Positions 45,041-53,120 of a DNA stretch of 53,806 bases are shown here, in pieces. Under the pieces are notes generated by a model, which saw only the letters and a list, made by a program, of their open reading frames with translations, had not been told where the DNA came from and did no database searches. The DNA is taken from IMG/VR virus record IMGVR_UViG_3300030098_005088, positions 1 to 53,806 of that record, one strand, 5' to 3'. The stretch comes from a virus. The stretch's first letter is position 1. Each line of letters starts with the position of its first letter. A program made the position numbers and the translations under genes.

Positions 45041-45371
45041 AGTTATCTAGTTCCTCCACAATTGAGTCAATTTTAAGAGTTCTATCATAATCTTCTTTTG
45101 CTTCTTCAGCAGAAGGCTGACTATTATATCTAAACTCATACGTCCTTTTTTTTTGAGATTCAATTATTATTCTAGGCTCATCATCAGGATAGTATCTTTG
45201 ATCATAATCTGTGAAGTCTTCCTTTCCACATAAAACCCATTGTAAAGCTTCAATCCATCCTAAATTTATAAGTTCGTCTTCAGAATGATAAGGCTGTTTT
45301 ATGAATTCTTCTTGAACAAGCATAAGCTCTTTTAAATGAAACTTTATTTCATCTTTACTTGGTTTTTGCAT
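45021..45371 (-). CDS. Unknown acidic protein, 116 aa
   Basis: AAAGGAGG lies five bases before the ATG. The 116-residue protein is helical and acidic, with an aromatic stretch at about residues 30-70 (WIEALQWVLCGKEDFTDYDQ). It overlaps its neighbours by 20 and 17 bases. It is probably an accessory replication or recombination factor, by context only. Confidence 0.65.
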   Translation of the reverse strand: MQKPSKDEIKFHLKELMLVQEEFIKQPYHSEDELINLGWIEALQWVLCGKEDFTDYDQRYYPDDEPRIIIESQKKRTYEFRYNSQPSAEEAKEDYDRTLKIDSIVEELDNYENKKL

Positions 45372-45591
45372 TCCACCCTCCTTTAGGTATTAAACCCTGT
45401 TTTTTTGCTGACTTTATATCCAGCTCACATCTTTCGCGCATCTTACGAAGAGCATCATCCATGCGCTGATTTTCCGATTGGACCACAGACTTTGTTTCAG
45501 ACACTCTTCGTTCGATTTCTTCTAAAATGGCATCCACTGCTAAGATGTGTTTGCGGATTTGTTTTAGTTTACTACTTATCTTCTTCTGCAT
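45355..45591 (-). CDS. Small coiled-coil protein, 78 aa
   Basis: The 78-residue product is a coiled coil (KQIRKHILAVDAILEEIERR, then a second helix with RMDDALRKMRER) with a basic Gly-containing end. The ATG at 45591 lies inside the preceding gene, with no strong Shine-Dalgarno, so it is probably translated by coupling. Function unknown. Confidence 0.6.
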   Translation of the reverse strand: MQKKISSKLKQIRKHILAVDAILEEIERRVSETKSVVQSENQRMDDALRKMRERCELDIKSAKKQGLIPKGGWNAKTK

Positions 45592-45760
45592 ATGACGCAG
45601 CTACAAAGATATGGCCATCATTCTTCCATGCAGCTAATAATAAAGTAGTACCTTTAGGTAAACCATCTTCTAACTTTAAATTACCTCTAAAGTCAGGTTG
45701 TTTGCCTTGTTTATCTTCATTTGCATTAAGATAAGCGTTACCTAGTTTCACGTATTCCAT
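45572..45760 (-). CDS. Small unknown protein, 62 aa
   Basis: AAGGGGG lies nine bases before the ATG at 45760. The 62-residue product (MEYVKLGNAYLNANEDKQGK at its start) is mostly beta, with a KGTTLLLAAWKNDGHIFVAA pair of strands, and resembles small phage beta proteins of unknown role in replication clusters. It overlaps genes on both sides. Confidence 0.65.
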   Translation of the reverse strand: MEYVKLGNAYLNANEDKQGKQPDFRGNLKLEDGLPKGTTLLLAAWKNDGHIFVAASYAEEDK

Positions 45761-46121
45761 TACTTGTTTCCCCCTTTAAACGGTTATAGTAATATTTTGA
45801 TTTATTTGGATATTTCATATCTTCTGAGTCTATCATTCCCCATAATATACTTAAATAAACCATAGCGTCAGTTAGTCGACCTCTAACATCTTCTCTCTGA
45901 GATTGATGTCCTCTTAGATAAGAAGCAATTCCATCTACGTGTTTCATGAAATATATCCATAAAATCATCTTCTTATCAAATCCAGTTTGCTCAGCAATTC
46001 TTTCAAAGTTAGCAAAGACGTTATCTTCATCCATTGCATACTCCTTCTGACCTTTTCTATGAGTGTCCATAATTTCTGTCATTATATCGCTCATTAATTC
46101 TATCATGTGATCATGTTTCAT
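45738..46121 (-). CDS. MazG/DUF1599-like phage protein, 127 aa
   Basis: The ATG at 46121 overlaps the upstream TGA (ATGA) and is preferred to an in-frame ATG at 46145 that has no ribosome site. The 127-residue protein is helical: the YAMDEDNVFANFERIAEQTG segment, then MKHVDGIASYLRG and a LTDAMVYLSILWGMID helix. This matches a widespread family of phage proteins associated with nucleotide metabolism or modification. Acidic residues (E, D) in these helices fit metal and nucleotide binding, but the substrate is not known. Pattern-based call. Confidence 0.6.
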   Translation of the reverse strand: MKHDHMIELMSDIMTEIMDTHRKGQKEYAMDEDNVFANFERIAEQTGFDKKMILWIYFMKHVDGIASYLRGHQSQREDVRGRLTDAMVYLSILWGMIDSEDMKYPNKSKYYYNRLKGETSNGIRETR

Positions 46122-46291
46122 TTGCCAAACCACCCATCTCGCCATTGTTTTTCTATAGATGCAGCATTTGCTGTCTTATATGACTTTTTCTTCTTTTTAC
46201 TCATAGCTTTTTTTCTAGCTAAAGCTGCTCTTTCTTTATGAGCTGTACTAGTACTTAAGTTAACTAGTGTAACTTTCTTTTTCTTTGTCAT
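46118..46291 (-). CDS. Small very basic protein, 57 aa
   Basis: AGGGGG lies before the ATG at 46291; the frame ends at a TGA at 46118-46120 which overlaps the next ATG. The 57-residue product is dominated by Lys and Ala (KKKKVTLVNLSTSTAHKERA; KKAMSKKKKKS), so nucleic-acid binding is likely. It is well coupled and conserved in style with other small basic proteins here. Confidence 0.65.
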   Translation of the reverse strand: MTKKKKVTLVNLSTSTAHKERAALARKKAMSKKKKKSYKTANAASIEKQWRDGWFGK

Positions 46292-46779
46292 TTTATCCCC
46301 CTGACATATGATTTCTTGATCAATCTACATCCTGGAACCTCTTCCCCTTCTTTAAGCTTATTTAAAATAGCTTTTTTATCTAATTTTTGGGTGGTTACTG
46401 TGATATAGTATTCATCTGGAATTAACTCTTCATCTATTATGTCTACAGAACCTGCTGACTCTAAGACTTTAATAGGATTAAATACATCATGACTTGGTAA
46501 TTGATTTGTATCAGCATAAGTATTTACAACGTAAGATTTTAAGCTTTCTTGGCTCTTTTTTAAGAACTTGATGTAAGCCTTTAACTTATCTAATTGCTTG
46601 CTAAATAATATCAATTCTCCTTCAATTTCTCCATGAAGATATTGCATTCCATTTTCTTTAGTAAATCTTTCTTGAAATAATTCTTGCAGCCTTAATTCAG
46701 CTTCTTCTGAATTGAAAACTTCTATTTCATTTTGAGCTACTAATATATCTCTTGTTATTGCTATTAACGATCTTTGCAT
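46288..46779 (-). CDS. Gp157-like phage protein, 163 aa
   Basis: AAAGGAG precedes the ATG. The C-terminal half has the pattern of the siphovirus Gp157 family: a helix (QLDKLKAYIKFLKKSQESLK), then AGSVDIIDEELIPDEYYITV and QKLDKKAILNKLKEGEEVPG. Such proteins are usually encoded beside SSB, Sak/Erf-type annealing proteins or RecA-like ATPases in phage recombination clusters. The order with the SSB-like and ATPase genes just upstream fits. Exact biochemical role is not known. Confidence 0.72.
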   Translation of the reverse strand: MQRSLIAITRDILVAQNEIEVFNSEEAELRLQELFQERFTKENGMQYLHGEIEGELILFSKQLDKLKAYIKFLKKSQESLKSYVVNTYADTNQLPSHDVFNPIKVLESAGSVDIIDEELIPDEYYITVTTQKLDKKAILNKLKEGEEVPGCRLIKKSYVRGIK

Positions 46780-47021
46780 ATTCTTACTCCTTTTAATCCT
46801 CCATTATACTTGAAGAATTGCATGTTCTTTTCTTTAACTAAGCCTTTAAATATATAATAAGGATATGTTTTTCTCTCTGAGGTCCATACAACTGATTCTA
46901 TAATCATTTTATGTAAATCATGTTTCTTTCCTCTGTAATGCAATGTATATTGCGGCATACCTATTGACTTACTTTTAGCTGAGTTAAAGAAATACCAAAA
47001 TCTATAAGGCGTTTCTCTCAT
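46764..47021 (-). CDS. Small basic protein, 85 aa
   Basis: GGAGAG precedes the ATG at 47021. The 85-residue protein is Lys- and Tyr-rich with alternating strands (RFWYFFNSAKSKSIGMPQYT; YYIFKGLVKEKNMQFFKYNG), suggesting a small nucleic-acid-binding beta fold. It overlaps the Gp157-like gene by 16 bases. Not assigned to a family. Confidence 0.65.
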   Translation of the reverse strand: MRETPYRFWYFFNSAKSKSIGMPQYTLHYRGKKHDLHKMIIESVVWTSERKTYPYYIFKGLVKEKNMQFFKYNGGLKGVRICKDR

Positions 47022-47096
47022 AACGATTCTCTCCGAAGGCTGAGTTCTTGTTCTCTCATTTAAGATAGTATTAGTTAGCTACCACCTTCTTTGAGT

Positions 47097-47681
47097 TTAC
47101 TCAGGCATTCCTGCGAAGATGTCCGTAGTGTCATCTCCTTCGTTTATTACCTTGTCGAACTCTTCATGTTCGGTTGTATCAGATACAAAGCCATTAGTAC
47201 TTTCTGAGGGATGCTGTTTTCCAACAACATAATCATTATAGTATTTTTCACATGACTTTTTCCAATAATTAACATCATTTGAGCTGAATTTCTCAACTTG
47301 ATTTTCGAACTCTGTTGGAGCTACGTTAGGTAAAACTCGGAAGTAATCACCTTCTTTGTATAAGAAGAGATTTAGTTGTTTGTTAGCTAATTGTCCAGGT
47401 GAATCATCTATCTGTACTAAAGATTCTCCATCTTCAGCAGAAGATACTGATTGTATACCTGCATTAGCGAATCGGAATATTCTTCCAATTGCGAACTCTT
47501 CTCCGTCCTTGCCTTTTTTTGCATATACCCTTAAATTAAGTGATTCGGGGTAGTCTTTAAACCAGATATCAAGAAATTTAGTTCCTTGCCAATCTCCATA
47601 AGCTGCCTTATGAATAGTTGCTAGATTCCATCCTTCTTGAAAGTTTCCGCCACCACCTTTCTTAATCGTTAGTGTTCTCAT
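47097..47681 (-). CDS. Probable single-stranded DNA-binding protein, 194 aa
   Basis: GAGGAGG lies six bases before the ATG, inside the end of the ATPase gene. The 194-residue protein has a basic, beta-rich N-terminal two thirds (LTIKKGGGGNFQEGWNLATI; TKFLDIWFKDYPESLNLRVY) and an acidic, disordered C-terminal tail ending DDTTDIFAGMPE, the layout of phage SSBs. Its coupling to the Sak4-like ATPase suits a recombination or replication partner. Family assignment by layout and context. Confidence 0.68.
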   Translation of the reverse strand: MRTLTIKKGGGGNFQEGWNLATIHKAAYGDWQGTKFLDIWFKDYPESLNLRVYAKKGKDGEEFAIGRIFRFANAGIQSVSSAEDGESLVQIDDSPGQLANKQLNLFLYKEGDYFRVLPNVAPTEFENQVEKFSSNDVNYWKKSCEKYYNDYVVGKQHPSESTNGFVSDTTEHEEFDKVINEGDDTTDIFAGMPE

Positions 47682-48438
47682 TTGAATCCTCCTCGTTTAC
47701 TTTAGTTAAGGTTTGCAATGCGAAGGTTTTACCACTACCAGGAGAGCCGATAATAAGAATTCTACAATTCTCAAATCCTCTTTCATTAGCTGCAGCTATA
47801 ACCTTGCTATAGTCTTGATCCATTTCAACTGGAAGCAAGCTAGTTCTATCTTTAGCGTGATCATACATCTCGCTTCTTTTGGTTACCCATTTAAAAACTC
47901 TTGAATTATCAGGAGCAGTTGTAGTTTTACAATAGAATACGAAATCAAACCATTTAGATATATCTTCTTTAGTAGAACCATCGATATACGGAGTTAATTT
48001 TGTTGTTCCATCATCCATTGTAGATGTTTTTGAATGGCATGTACATATTACTACTCCAGGTAATCTGCTTATAAACTCTAGAGCTACATCTAAAGTATTT
48101 TTAAGCCTTCCCCAATCTTGTAGTTTTAGTTTACCATCTTTATCAGTTAAACTTCTCATATATTTCTTAGATAGTTCACTGAAAGTATCTAATACAATAG
48201 CGTCAACAGTTGTGCCATTCTTTGGTATTACTTGACTAGAAGTTTCAGGAATTTCTAATCCACCAATTTTATGTATTACTTCTGTTTTCTTTGTTGTATA
48301 GATTTGAGCGATTGTTCTTTGAAAGTCTACCCAAGAGGTAGGACTTAAGACTGGAAAACCAAACATCTTGGAAATGTGCTCTTTACTTCCAATAGTTTGA
48401 TGTCCGCGTTCTAGGTCAAACATGAGTACTTTACGCAT
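47662..48438 (-). CDS. RecA/Sak4-like ATPase, apparently circularly permuted, 258 aa
   Basis: The protein has the elements of Sak4-type RecA-fold recombination ATPases but in rotated order. It begins MRKVLMFDLERGHQTI, normally the strand after the P-loop, then Walker B VDAIVLDT (78-85), WGRLKNTLDV, and the sensor-like strand GVVICTCHSK (128-137), and SKWFDFVFY. The Walker A motif GSPGSGKT is at residues 231-238, 20 residues before the C-terminus, on a strand RILII. In normal relatives Walker A comes first. All motifs are intact, so activity is expected. AGGAG lies before the ATG at 48438; the end overlaps the SSB-like gene by 20 bases. Confidence 0.78.
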   Translation of the reverse strand: MRKVLMFDLERGHQTIGSKEHISKMFGFPVLSPTSWVDFQRTIAQIYTTKKTEVIHKIGGLEIPETSSQVIPKNGTTVDAIVLDTFSELSKKYMRSLTDKDGKLKLQDWGRLKNTLDVALEFISRLPGVVICTCHSKTSTMDDGTTKLTPYIDGSTKEDISKWFDFVFYCKTTTAPDNSRVFKWVTKRSEMYDHAKDRTSLLPVEMDQDYSKVIAAANERGFENCRILIIGSPGSGKTFALQTLTKVNEEDSNENTND

Positions 48439-48523
48439 GATTTCTCTCCTTCTTTTTTATTATATAATTAGTAACATTCGGGTCTATAATATAAGACAAT
48501 TATCTATATTATACAAGTATTTA

Positions 48524-49045
48524 TTAACATATCTGAAAGCCTCCGCTCTCTCCGACAAATGTAGCAAATCTTCTTACATTTTCTTCAGCAAAAGGATAGT
48601 TTCTTGAAAATGAATCAGGTTCTTCTTCATCTGTCAATCTTTGATATTCTTCTTCATATTCTTTAACAGTGCCATTATCCAATAATCTCACTAATCTTTT
48701 AGATATTTTTTTAGATTTTGCTTTGCTTATTACTTTCCCATCATTATAGCTTCCAGCATTCATCTCTTCTTCACTCAGAATATCACTACATTGCTGACAA
48801 ACAAAGTGCCATAAAGGTCTCCACCACCATACATTGTTTCTAAAATATACACCTGGATTATCCTCTTCATATCTTTCCATACTATTCCAGTATTTCTTTC
48901 TATCTTCAGACGTTAAACCTTCTAGCAATTTATGTTGTTCTTTAAAATCTTCCAATAATTCTAATTCTGAATAAATTGGATATAAAGTTGTATCAGTTTT
49001 CTCAGTATTAATCTGAGGTTTTACTCCATAAACATCGAATCCCAT
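48524..49045 (-). CDS. Conserved phage hypothetical protein (VWWWRPLW type), 173 aa
   Basis: AGGAG precedes the ATG. The protein starts MGFDVYGVKPQ and contains YFRNNVWWWRPLWHFVCQQC near residues 67-86 and ends FATFVGESGGFQIC, a combination I associate with a widespread uncharacterised phage and bacterial protein. The Trp-rich patch and CxxC might bind a ligand or metal. Function unknown. Confidence 0.72.
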   Translation of the reverse strand: MGFDVYGVKPQINTEKTDTTLYPIYSELELLEDFKEQHKLLEGLTSEDRKKYWNSMERYEEDNPGVYFRNNVWWWRPLWHFVCQQCSDILSEEEMNAGSYNDGKVISKAKSKKISKRLVRLLDNGTVKEYEEEYQRLTDEEEPDSFSRNYPFAEENVRRFATFVGESGGFQIC

Positions 49046-49054
49046 ATTTCTCTC

Positions 49055-49267
49055 CTATTCTTTTCTATATTTCATTTCTCTTCTTAGTAAAGCTTTATTA
49101 CTTTGCTTTTTAATTTCATGATATTTCTTTTGAATATCCATAAAAGTATCTAAGTCTTTCATCTTCATTTGACAATCCATCACTTCTAAGAACTCCCATA
49201 ATTCATCAATATATTCTACCAATGTTGCAGTAGTTCTGCTTTGTAGTATTGTTTCATCTAAGTACAT
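49055..49267 (-). CDS. Small helical protein, 70 aa
   Basis: TAGGAG precedes the ATG at 49267. The product is 70 residues, mostly helical (LVEYIDELWEFLEVMDCQMK), with a basic C-terminal end (ALLRREMKYRKE). It is the first protein gene after the structured RNA region at 49.27-49.66 kb in the leftward direction. Function unknown. Confidence 0.65.
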   Translation of the reverse strand: MYLDETILQSRTTATLVEYIDELWEFLEVMDCQMKMKDLDTFMDIQKKYHEIKKQSNKALLRREMKYRKE

Positions 49268-49289
49268 TTTTTCTCCTAATTAAATTATA

Positions 49290-49655
49290 AGTTATTAGAG
49301 AGAATGCCTGCGTTTTGCGTATGCAGTATTGATATAATCTCATGCTTCATCGACTTATTGAGTGTCTTCTCGGGACTTACATCTCTCTAAATTATTAATA
49401 GTTGATATGCTACGGAGGACGCCGCCGAGGTAGCACTCGACCTGGACCTTTAGTTACCAGGGACATGGGGTGGAGGCGTCACGGTATCGCTGCTGTTTAC
49501 GGGGTAAACTCCCTGTCTGCACGATTCGTTTGCTTGTCCTATATCAAACTATTTCAAATTTAGGGGTAGCGTTTAGGATTCTAGTAGCTGATTCTATTGG
49601 TATTGTTTGACACATCATCAGTTGCTAGCATTGGATCGATACTACCCCTCTCCTC
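49290..49655 (+). ncRNA. Candidate structured RNA of about 0.37 kb beside the Ubl cassette
   Basis: No gene fits this 397-bp gap (49268-49664), which is richer in G and C than its surroundings. Inverted repeats nest into domains. TTAGAGAGA/TCTCTCTAA (49295-49303 with 49382-49390) encloses CTGCGT/ATGCAG (49308-49326). GACGCC/GGCGTC (49418-49423 with 49475-49480) encloses CGAG/CTCG and CCTGG/CCAGG hairpins. GTTTAC-GGG-GTAAAC is at 49495-49509. AGGGGTAG/CTACCCCT (49562-49569 with 49642-49649) encloses a 12-bp helix CTAGTAGCTGAT/ATCAGTTGCTAG. Three G-U pairs occur only on the plus strand, so the RNA probably runs against the flanking minus genes. I cannot match a known RNA class. Confidence 0.6.
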
Positions 49656-49664
49656 CGCACAAAA

Positions 49665-50327
49665 CTATCTAGCAAGAACCTTCTCCATAGTCATACTAGG
49701 GAAATGAAATGATATAAATTTATCATAAGGTTGTCTTGTTGTTAGTTTTCTCACAGTATTAGAAATAAATGAACCACTCATATTGGAACAATAGCTGGTT
49801 GCTTTTGCATTACAGGGTTCAGGATCACCAGATTCATCTGAGTACCATGTTGAATTGTATTGCGGAACTGTTGGATATTTGAGGACATATTGTTGATAAT
49901 GCTCAGCACCCATTCTACCGTCTATCATTGCAAAAGGAGATAATTTCTTATCAGCACAGATTTTTTCTACAGCATTTAATCTAGCTTTCATACTATCAAA
50001 GGCTAGTATTACTATATCTTTTCTATTTTGATAAGATATTTGTTCAAACATTCCTATATTTATCTCAACGTATAAATTACCAGGAATAGATTCTAAATGT
50101 TTTTTCAAAGCTCTAACTTTAAACTCATTTACATCTTCCTTGGTATATAAAGATACGCCAAGATTTTCTATTGCTACTTTATCTAAATCATATAGATAGA
50201 AATCATCAGCCCCCATTCTACGTAATTGCATAGCAGTACAACTACCTATAGCTCCACATCCTAAGATATGAAAAGAGTGCTCATGTAAGTTATTTACTAA
50301 TCCAGAGGATCTTTCGTTAAATTCCAT
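49665..50327 (-). CDS. E1/ThiF-like Ubl-activating enzyme, 220 aa
   Basis: Predicted to adenylate the C-terminus of the phage Ubl and pass it on. The start is the ATG at 50327, eight bases after GGAGG; two in-frame ATGs up to 50348 lie upstream of this site. The N-terminal Rossmann part shows HILGCGAIGSCTAMQLRRMG (GxGxxG at 23-28), then YLYDLDKVAIENLGVSLY with D47, D49, N55 and K70 as in E1 and ThiF enzymes, and ILAFDSMKARLN. Cys at 172 and 180 (PCNAKATSYC) could form the thioester. At 220 residues it is compact, lacking extra domains. It overlaps the JAMM gene by 11 bases. Confidence 0.85.
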   Translation of the reverse strand: MEFNERSSGLVNNLHEHSFHILGCGAIGSCTAMQLRRMGADDFYLYDLDKVAIENLGVSLYTKEDVNEFKVRALKKHLESIPGNLYVEINIGMFEQISYQNRKDIVILAFDSMKARLNAVEKICADKKLSPFAMIDGRMGAEHYQQYVLKYPTVPQYNSTWYSDESGDPEPCNAKATSYCSNMSGSFISNTVRKLTTRQPYDKFISFHFPSMTMEKVLAR

Positions 50328-51276
50328 GTAAATATCCTCCATATCCATCGTCTATATCTTCATATTCTACAAAATCATGGTCATCGTTATGTTGAATAGC
50401 ATCAAATAATTCACCTTTATGCATTAGAATTATCTTATATTGAAAGCCTTCTTCATCAGCTTGAGCATTGATTTTATTGACTCTGTTTTTATATTTAGTA
50501 TAACTTAATTCACCCATAATGTAATTATGGTTTAGTTCTTTAACTGAATCTACCATATTTAGATATTCTTTAATATCTTCAGGAGATTGACTTAAAGCTT
50601 GAGTTGTTGGATTATTTAACATTGGTTCATGAATTGGTTTATCCCACAGAGTAGCTTGTTGTTGATTTCCAGTTAGTTTATATCCTGTAGTTCTTGCAGT
50701 TCCCCATCCTGAATAGCCTGAGTAACCTTTATGAATTACAGTTTCTTTACTACATAGTTCTTCTACTTCTGTTTGAATAGCATCAGGTACAGTTTTACCT
50801 TCTAATCCTATTACTTCAAACTCTACGTCTTGATGAATTTCTATTGGTTTCCAAATAGATACTCTAAATTTATATTCTTGTTTTAAATTTATAACAAGAG
50901 CAAAACTTATATCTCCTTCATTAAATTCATCAATAGCTGTTAAGTCTGTTGAGCTCCAGAATGCTGCCATAGTATGATGTGAATGCCACCAACAAAATCT
51001 AAAATTCATATCTTTATATTTCATTGCTGTTTTTCCATAATACTGCGCTAATGCATCTTTGTCTAGGTCACAGTTACCTCCACTAACTTCCTGTTTAAGT
51101 ATTACTGGGTCCATTAACACCCAATCACCCTTTTTAATATCTGTTTTTTCTGAATCACTTGGAGACTCAACCATAACAGCCATACCTCCTATTTCAGCTT
51201 TCCATTTATTATAAGCATGTTGAGCATAATGATGCATTTTCATCCAGTTTTTATGAGTTGTTAAGAAACGGTTCAT
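50317..51276 (-). CDS. JAMM/JAB metalloprotease, predicted Ubl-processing enzyme, 319 aa
   Basis: Zinc peptidase of the JAB1/MPN family, predicted to trim the Ubl tail or remove Ubl from targets. The JAMM motif is complete: E28 (WKAEIGGMAV), H98-x-H100, S108 and D111 in HSHHTMAAFWSSTD, matching HxHx7SxxD. The catalytic domain spans about 10-160; about 160-319 is a second region that includes a Gly/Tyr-rich stretch (GYSGYSGWGTARTTGY) and a helical C-terminus of unknown use. GGGAGG lies nine bases before the ATG. It overlaps the E2-like gene by 26 bases. Confidence 0.9.
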   Translation of the reverse strand: MNRFLTTHKNWMKMHHYAQHAYNKWKAEIGGMAVMVESPSDSEKTDIKKGDWVLMDPVILKQEVSGGNCDLDKDALAQYYGKTAMKYKDMNFRFCWWHSHHTMAAFWSSTDLTAIDEFNEGDISFALVINLKQEYKFRVSIWKPIEIHQDVEFEVIGLEGKTVPDAIQTEVEELCSKETVIHKGYSGYSGWGTARTTGYKLTGNQQQATLWDKPIHEPMLNNPTTQALSQSPEDIKEYLNMVDSVKELNHNYIMGELSYTKYKNRVNKINAQADEEGFQYKIILMHKGELFDAIQHNDDHDFVEYEDIDDGYGGYLHGI

Positions 51277-53029
51277 CGTCTGGTTCCTCCCATTGTTGCA
51301 TTATAGTTTCCTCTGAAACATTCTCTGCTTCAGCTTGTTCTTCTTCTGTTATTTCAGGTAGATGGTCATTCCTTCTATTGTGAGGATGGTCGTCTCTGTC
51401 ATCATATGATTCAGATGTATATTCCCCATTGTCTCGCAATTCATAGTTAGGATCTTCAGCATCCGCTGCTCTTTCCATTGAAGTTCTATTAACATTAATA
51501 GGTTGTGCTGTTTGACCATTTGCTGCCATTTGTGCTAGTATTCTATCTTCTTTAGCTTTTTGTGAAGCTTTCTTTCTTTCTTCTGGGTCTTCATTAGCTA
51601 ACTCACGTAAACCATCAAATACATTACTGTTTAAATAACAATTAACAAATGTATAAAGACTATCTGCTTTATCTTCATTGCTTAATCTATCATATAAACT
51701 ATCCCACTCTATATGAAGGTTAATCATAGTATCGTAATATTCTCCAATAGTCTGATCGTCTAGTCCTTCATGTAGCTGGTTTTGAAAATATACTCTTATA
51801 TCACTATCAGTAAATCCTTTATGAGTAAGAAAGTCTTGAAATATTTTCGATATCTCACTTTCACTATACTTTACACTTAATATTTGATATATTGTACAAT
51901 TTCCTCTATTTTCGCATTTGTCGTTATCACATATTTGTTGTACATGAGAATAATCTTCTATGACAGTTCTATCATCAGCCTCTCTTAATCCACTTACTAT
52001 TTGGCATCTTTCATGTCTTCCTATTACATCATACATTTCAGTAGGGAATATTGAAGGTTTGCCTACAAAAGTATCTCTTATATTATTAAGAGGATTAGTC
52101 GAAGGAACTCTATATATACTGTTCCATATATTTAGCATAGTTAATGCTTCTTCTAGTTCCAGTTTATATATATGTGTTTGTATTTGTTTACCTAAATCAC
52201 CTAAACATATTTGGTTTCTTACATTATAGTTAGTCAAGATATTTTCTTCATTATTTGCATTAGTACGCTCATATGGAGACCTATATCTTCTAGATATATA
52301 AGGATGCTGTTTAAAGTATCTAGTACCAAAATAATATCCATATATGTCCATTTTATTTCCTCTGCTATAATATCCATCACGAAAGGCAGGATTGCATCCG
52401 CTAATAAAGTTGTTTAAGTGTTTAAACATATTAACAGAAAATAATAACTGCACTTTATGTCTAGGTATTTCTCCTATTAGTTGATCTTGATTAAACAATG
52501 AGAAATGTCCTTCAGGTAAATCTATAACTATATTCCATGTAAATCTTCTATACGATGGTGCCCCAGTATCTTCATTATATATTGGGTTAATAGTTACTGA
52601 TACATTATCAATAGATGATATTTCATTCATTCTACTTTTTATAGAATCAAAAGCATCTTCTATTTGCTCTGTATTGTCAGTCATTACAATGTTTTGCCTA
52701 GTTAAATGATTTCTCATATCTTCTATTTTTAGTATATCTCTCTTAAAATTATTAGCACTATAGCTATAAGAGCTCATTCTGTCAAATATAGAATACATTC
52801 CGCTAGGTTTCATTTTAAATCTTAAGCCTTCATTAGCATAAGATGTCTTTATGGTATTATAAGTACCTGGAGACCAATAAAACTTTTTAGTAAGTTTTAC
52901 ATTAGTTCCCCATCTTGAATTGAATCGTTCTAATTCTTCTAATATTTCTGCTTGCGGTCCAAGGAATATGTTATTTGCCACCTCTTCAATATTAGGGTTG
53001 AACTCATCTATTTGCATTATTTCATTCAT
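51251..53029 (-). CDS. E2-like protein with extended domains, 592 aa
   Basis: Predicted to carry activated Ubl on a cysteine and transfer it to targets. Residues about 164-315 read like an E2 fold: a strand FTWNIVIDLPEGHFSLF, then HPYIS at 242-246 and NQICLGDLG at 272-280, matching the HPNI...G-ICL signature with C275 as the predicted catalytic Cys, and a later TNPLNN (311-316). The N-terminal 150 residues and the middle part with three Cys (C367, C372, C378) are unassigned; about 475-592 is acidic and disordered. At 592 residues it is about four times a minimal E2. GGAGG precedes the ATG. The fold is inferred from motifs. Confidence 0.72.
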   Translation of the reverse strand: MNEIMQIDEFNPNIEEVANNIFLGPQAEILEELERFNSRWGTNVKLTKKFYWSPGTYNTIKTSYANEGLRFKMKPSGMYSIFDRMSSYSYSANNFKRDILKIEDMRNHLTRQNIVMTDNTEQIEDAFDSIKSRMNEISSIDNVSVTINPIYNEDTGAPSYRRFTWNIVIDLPEGHFSLFNQDQLIGEIPRHKVQLLFSVNMFKHLNNFISGCNPAFRDGYYSRGNKMDIYGYYFGTRYFKQHPYISRRYRSPYERTNANNEENILTNYNVRNQICLGDLGKQIQTHIYKLELEEALTMLNIWNSIYRVPSTNPLNNIRDTFVGKPSIFPTEMYDVIGRHERCQIVSGLREADDRTVIEDYSHVQQICDNDKCENRGNCTIYQILSVKYSESEISKIFQDFLTHKGFTDSDIRVYFQNQLHEGLDDQTIGEYYDTMINLHIEWDSLYDRLSNEDKADSLYTFVNCYLNSNVFDGLRELANEDPEERKKASQKAKEDRILAQMAANGQTAQPINVNRTSMERAADAEDPNYELRDNGEYTSESYDDRDDHPHNRRNDHLPEITEEEQAEAENVSEETIMQQWEEPDDEPFLNNS

Positions 53030-53120
53030 TTGCCCTCCAAGGTTGTATAAAAGGGAAATATATACTAATATCCTCCGACAAGATATATTCTACACCTCCC
53101 TTTTAAATGATTAAAGTTTA
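53030..53120. other. Spacer between Ubl and E2-like genes
   Basis: A 91-bp AT-rich gap. Two purine-rich GGAGG-like sequences lie in it besides the true ribosome site of the E2-like gene, but no convincing short gene follows either of them. It may hold an internal promoter or an mRNA leader; I see no clear elements. Confidence 0.35.

Noticed and set aside
46122-46145. Upstream ATG for the MazG/DUF1599-like protein
   Set aside because: No ribosome site precedes it and it lies inside the small basic gene; the ATG overlapping that gene's TGA (ATGA) fits the usual coupling.
49268-49664. tmRNA, RNase P RNA or tRNA in the gap
   Set aside because: No tRNA-like ends, no peptide-tag frame, no RNase P conserved blocks and no T-arm or anticodon arm that fits. 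Left as an unclassified structured RNA.
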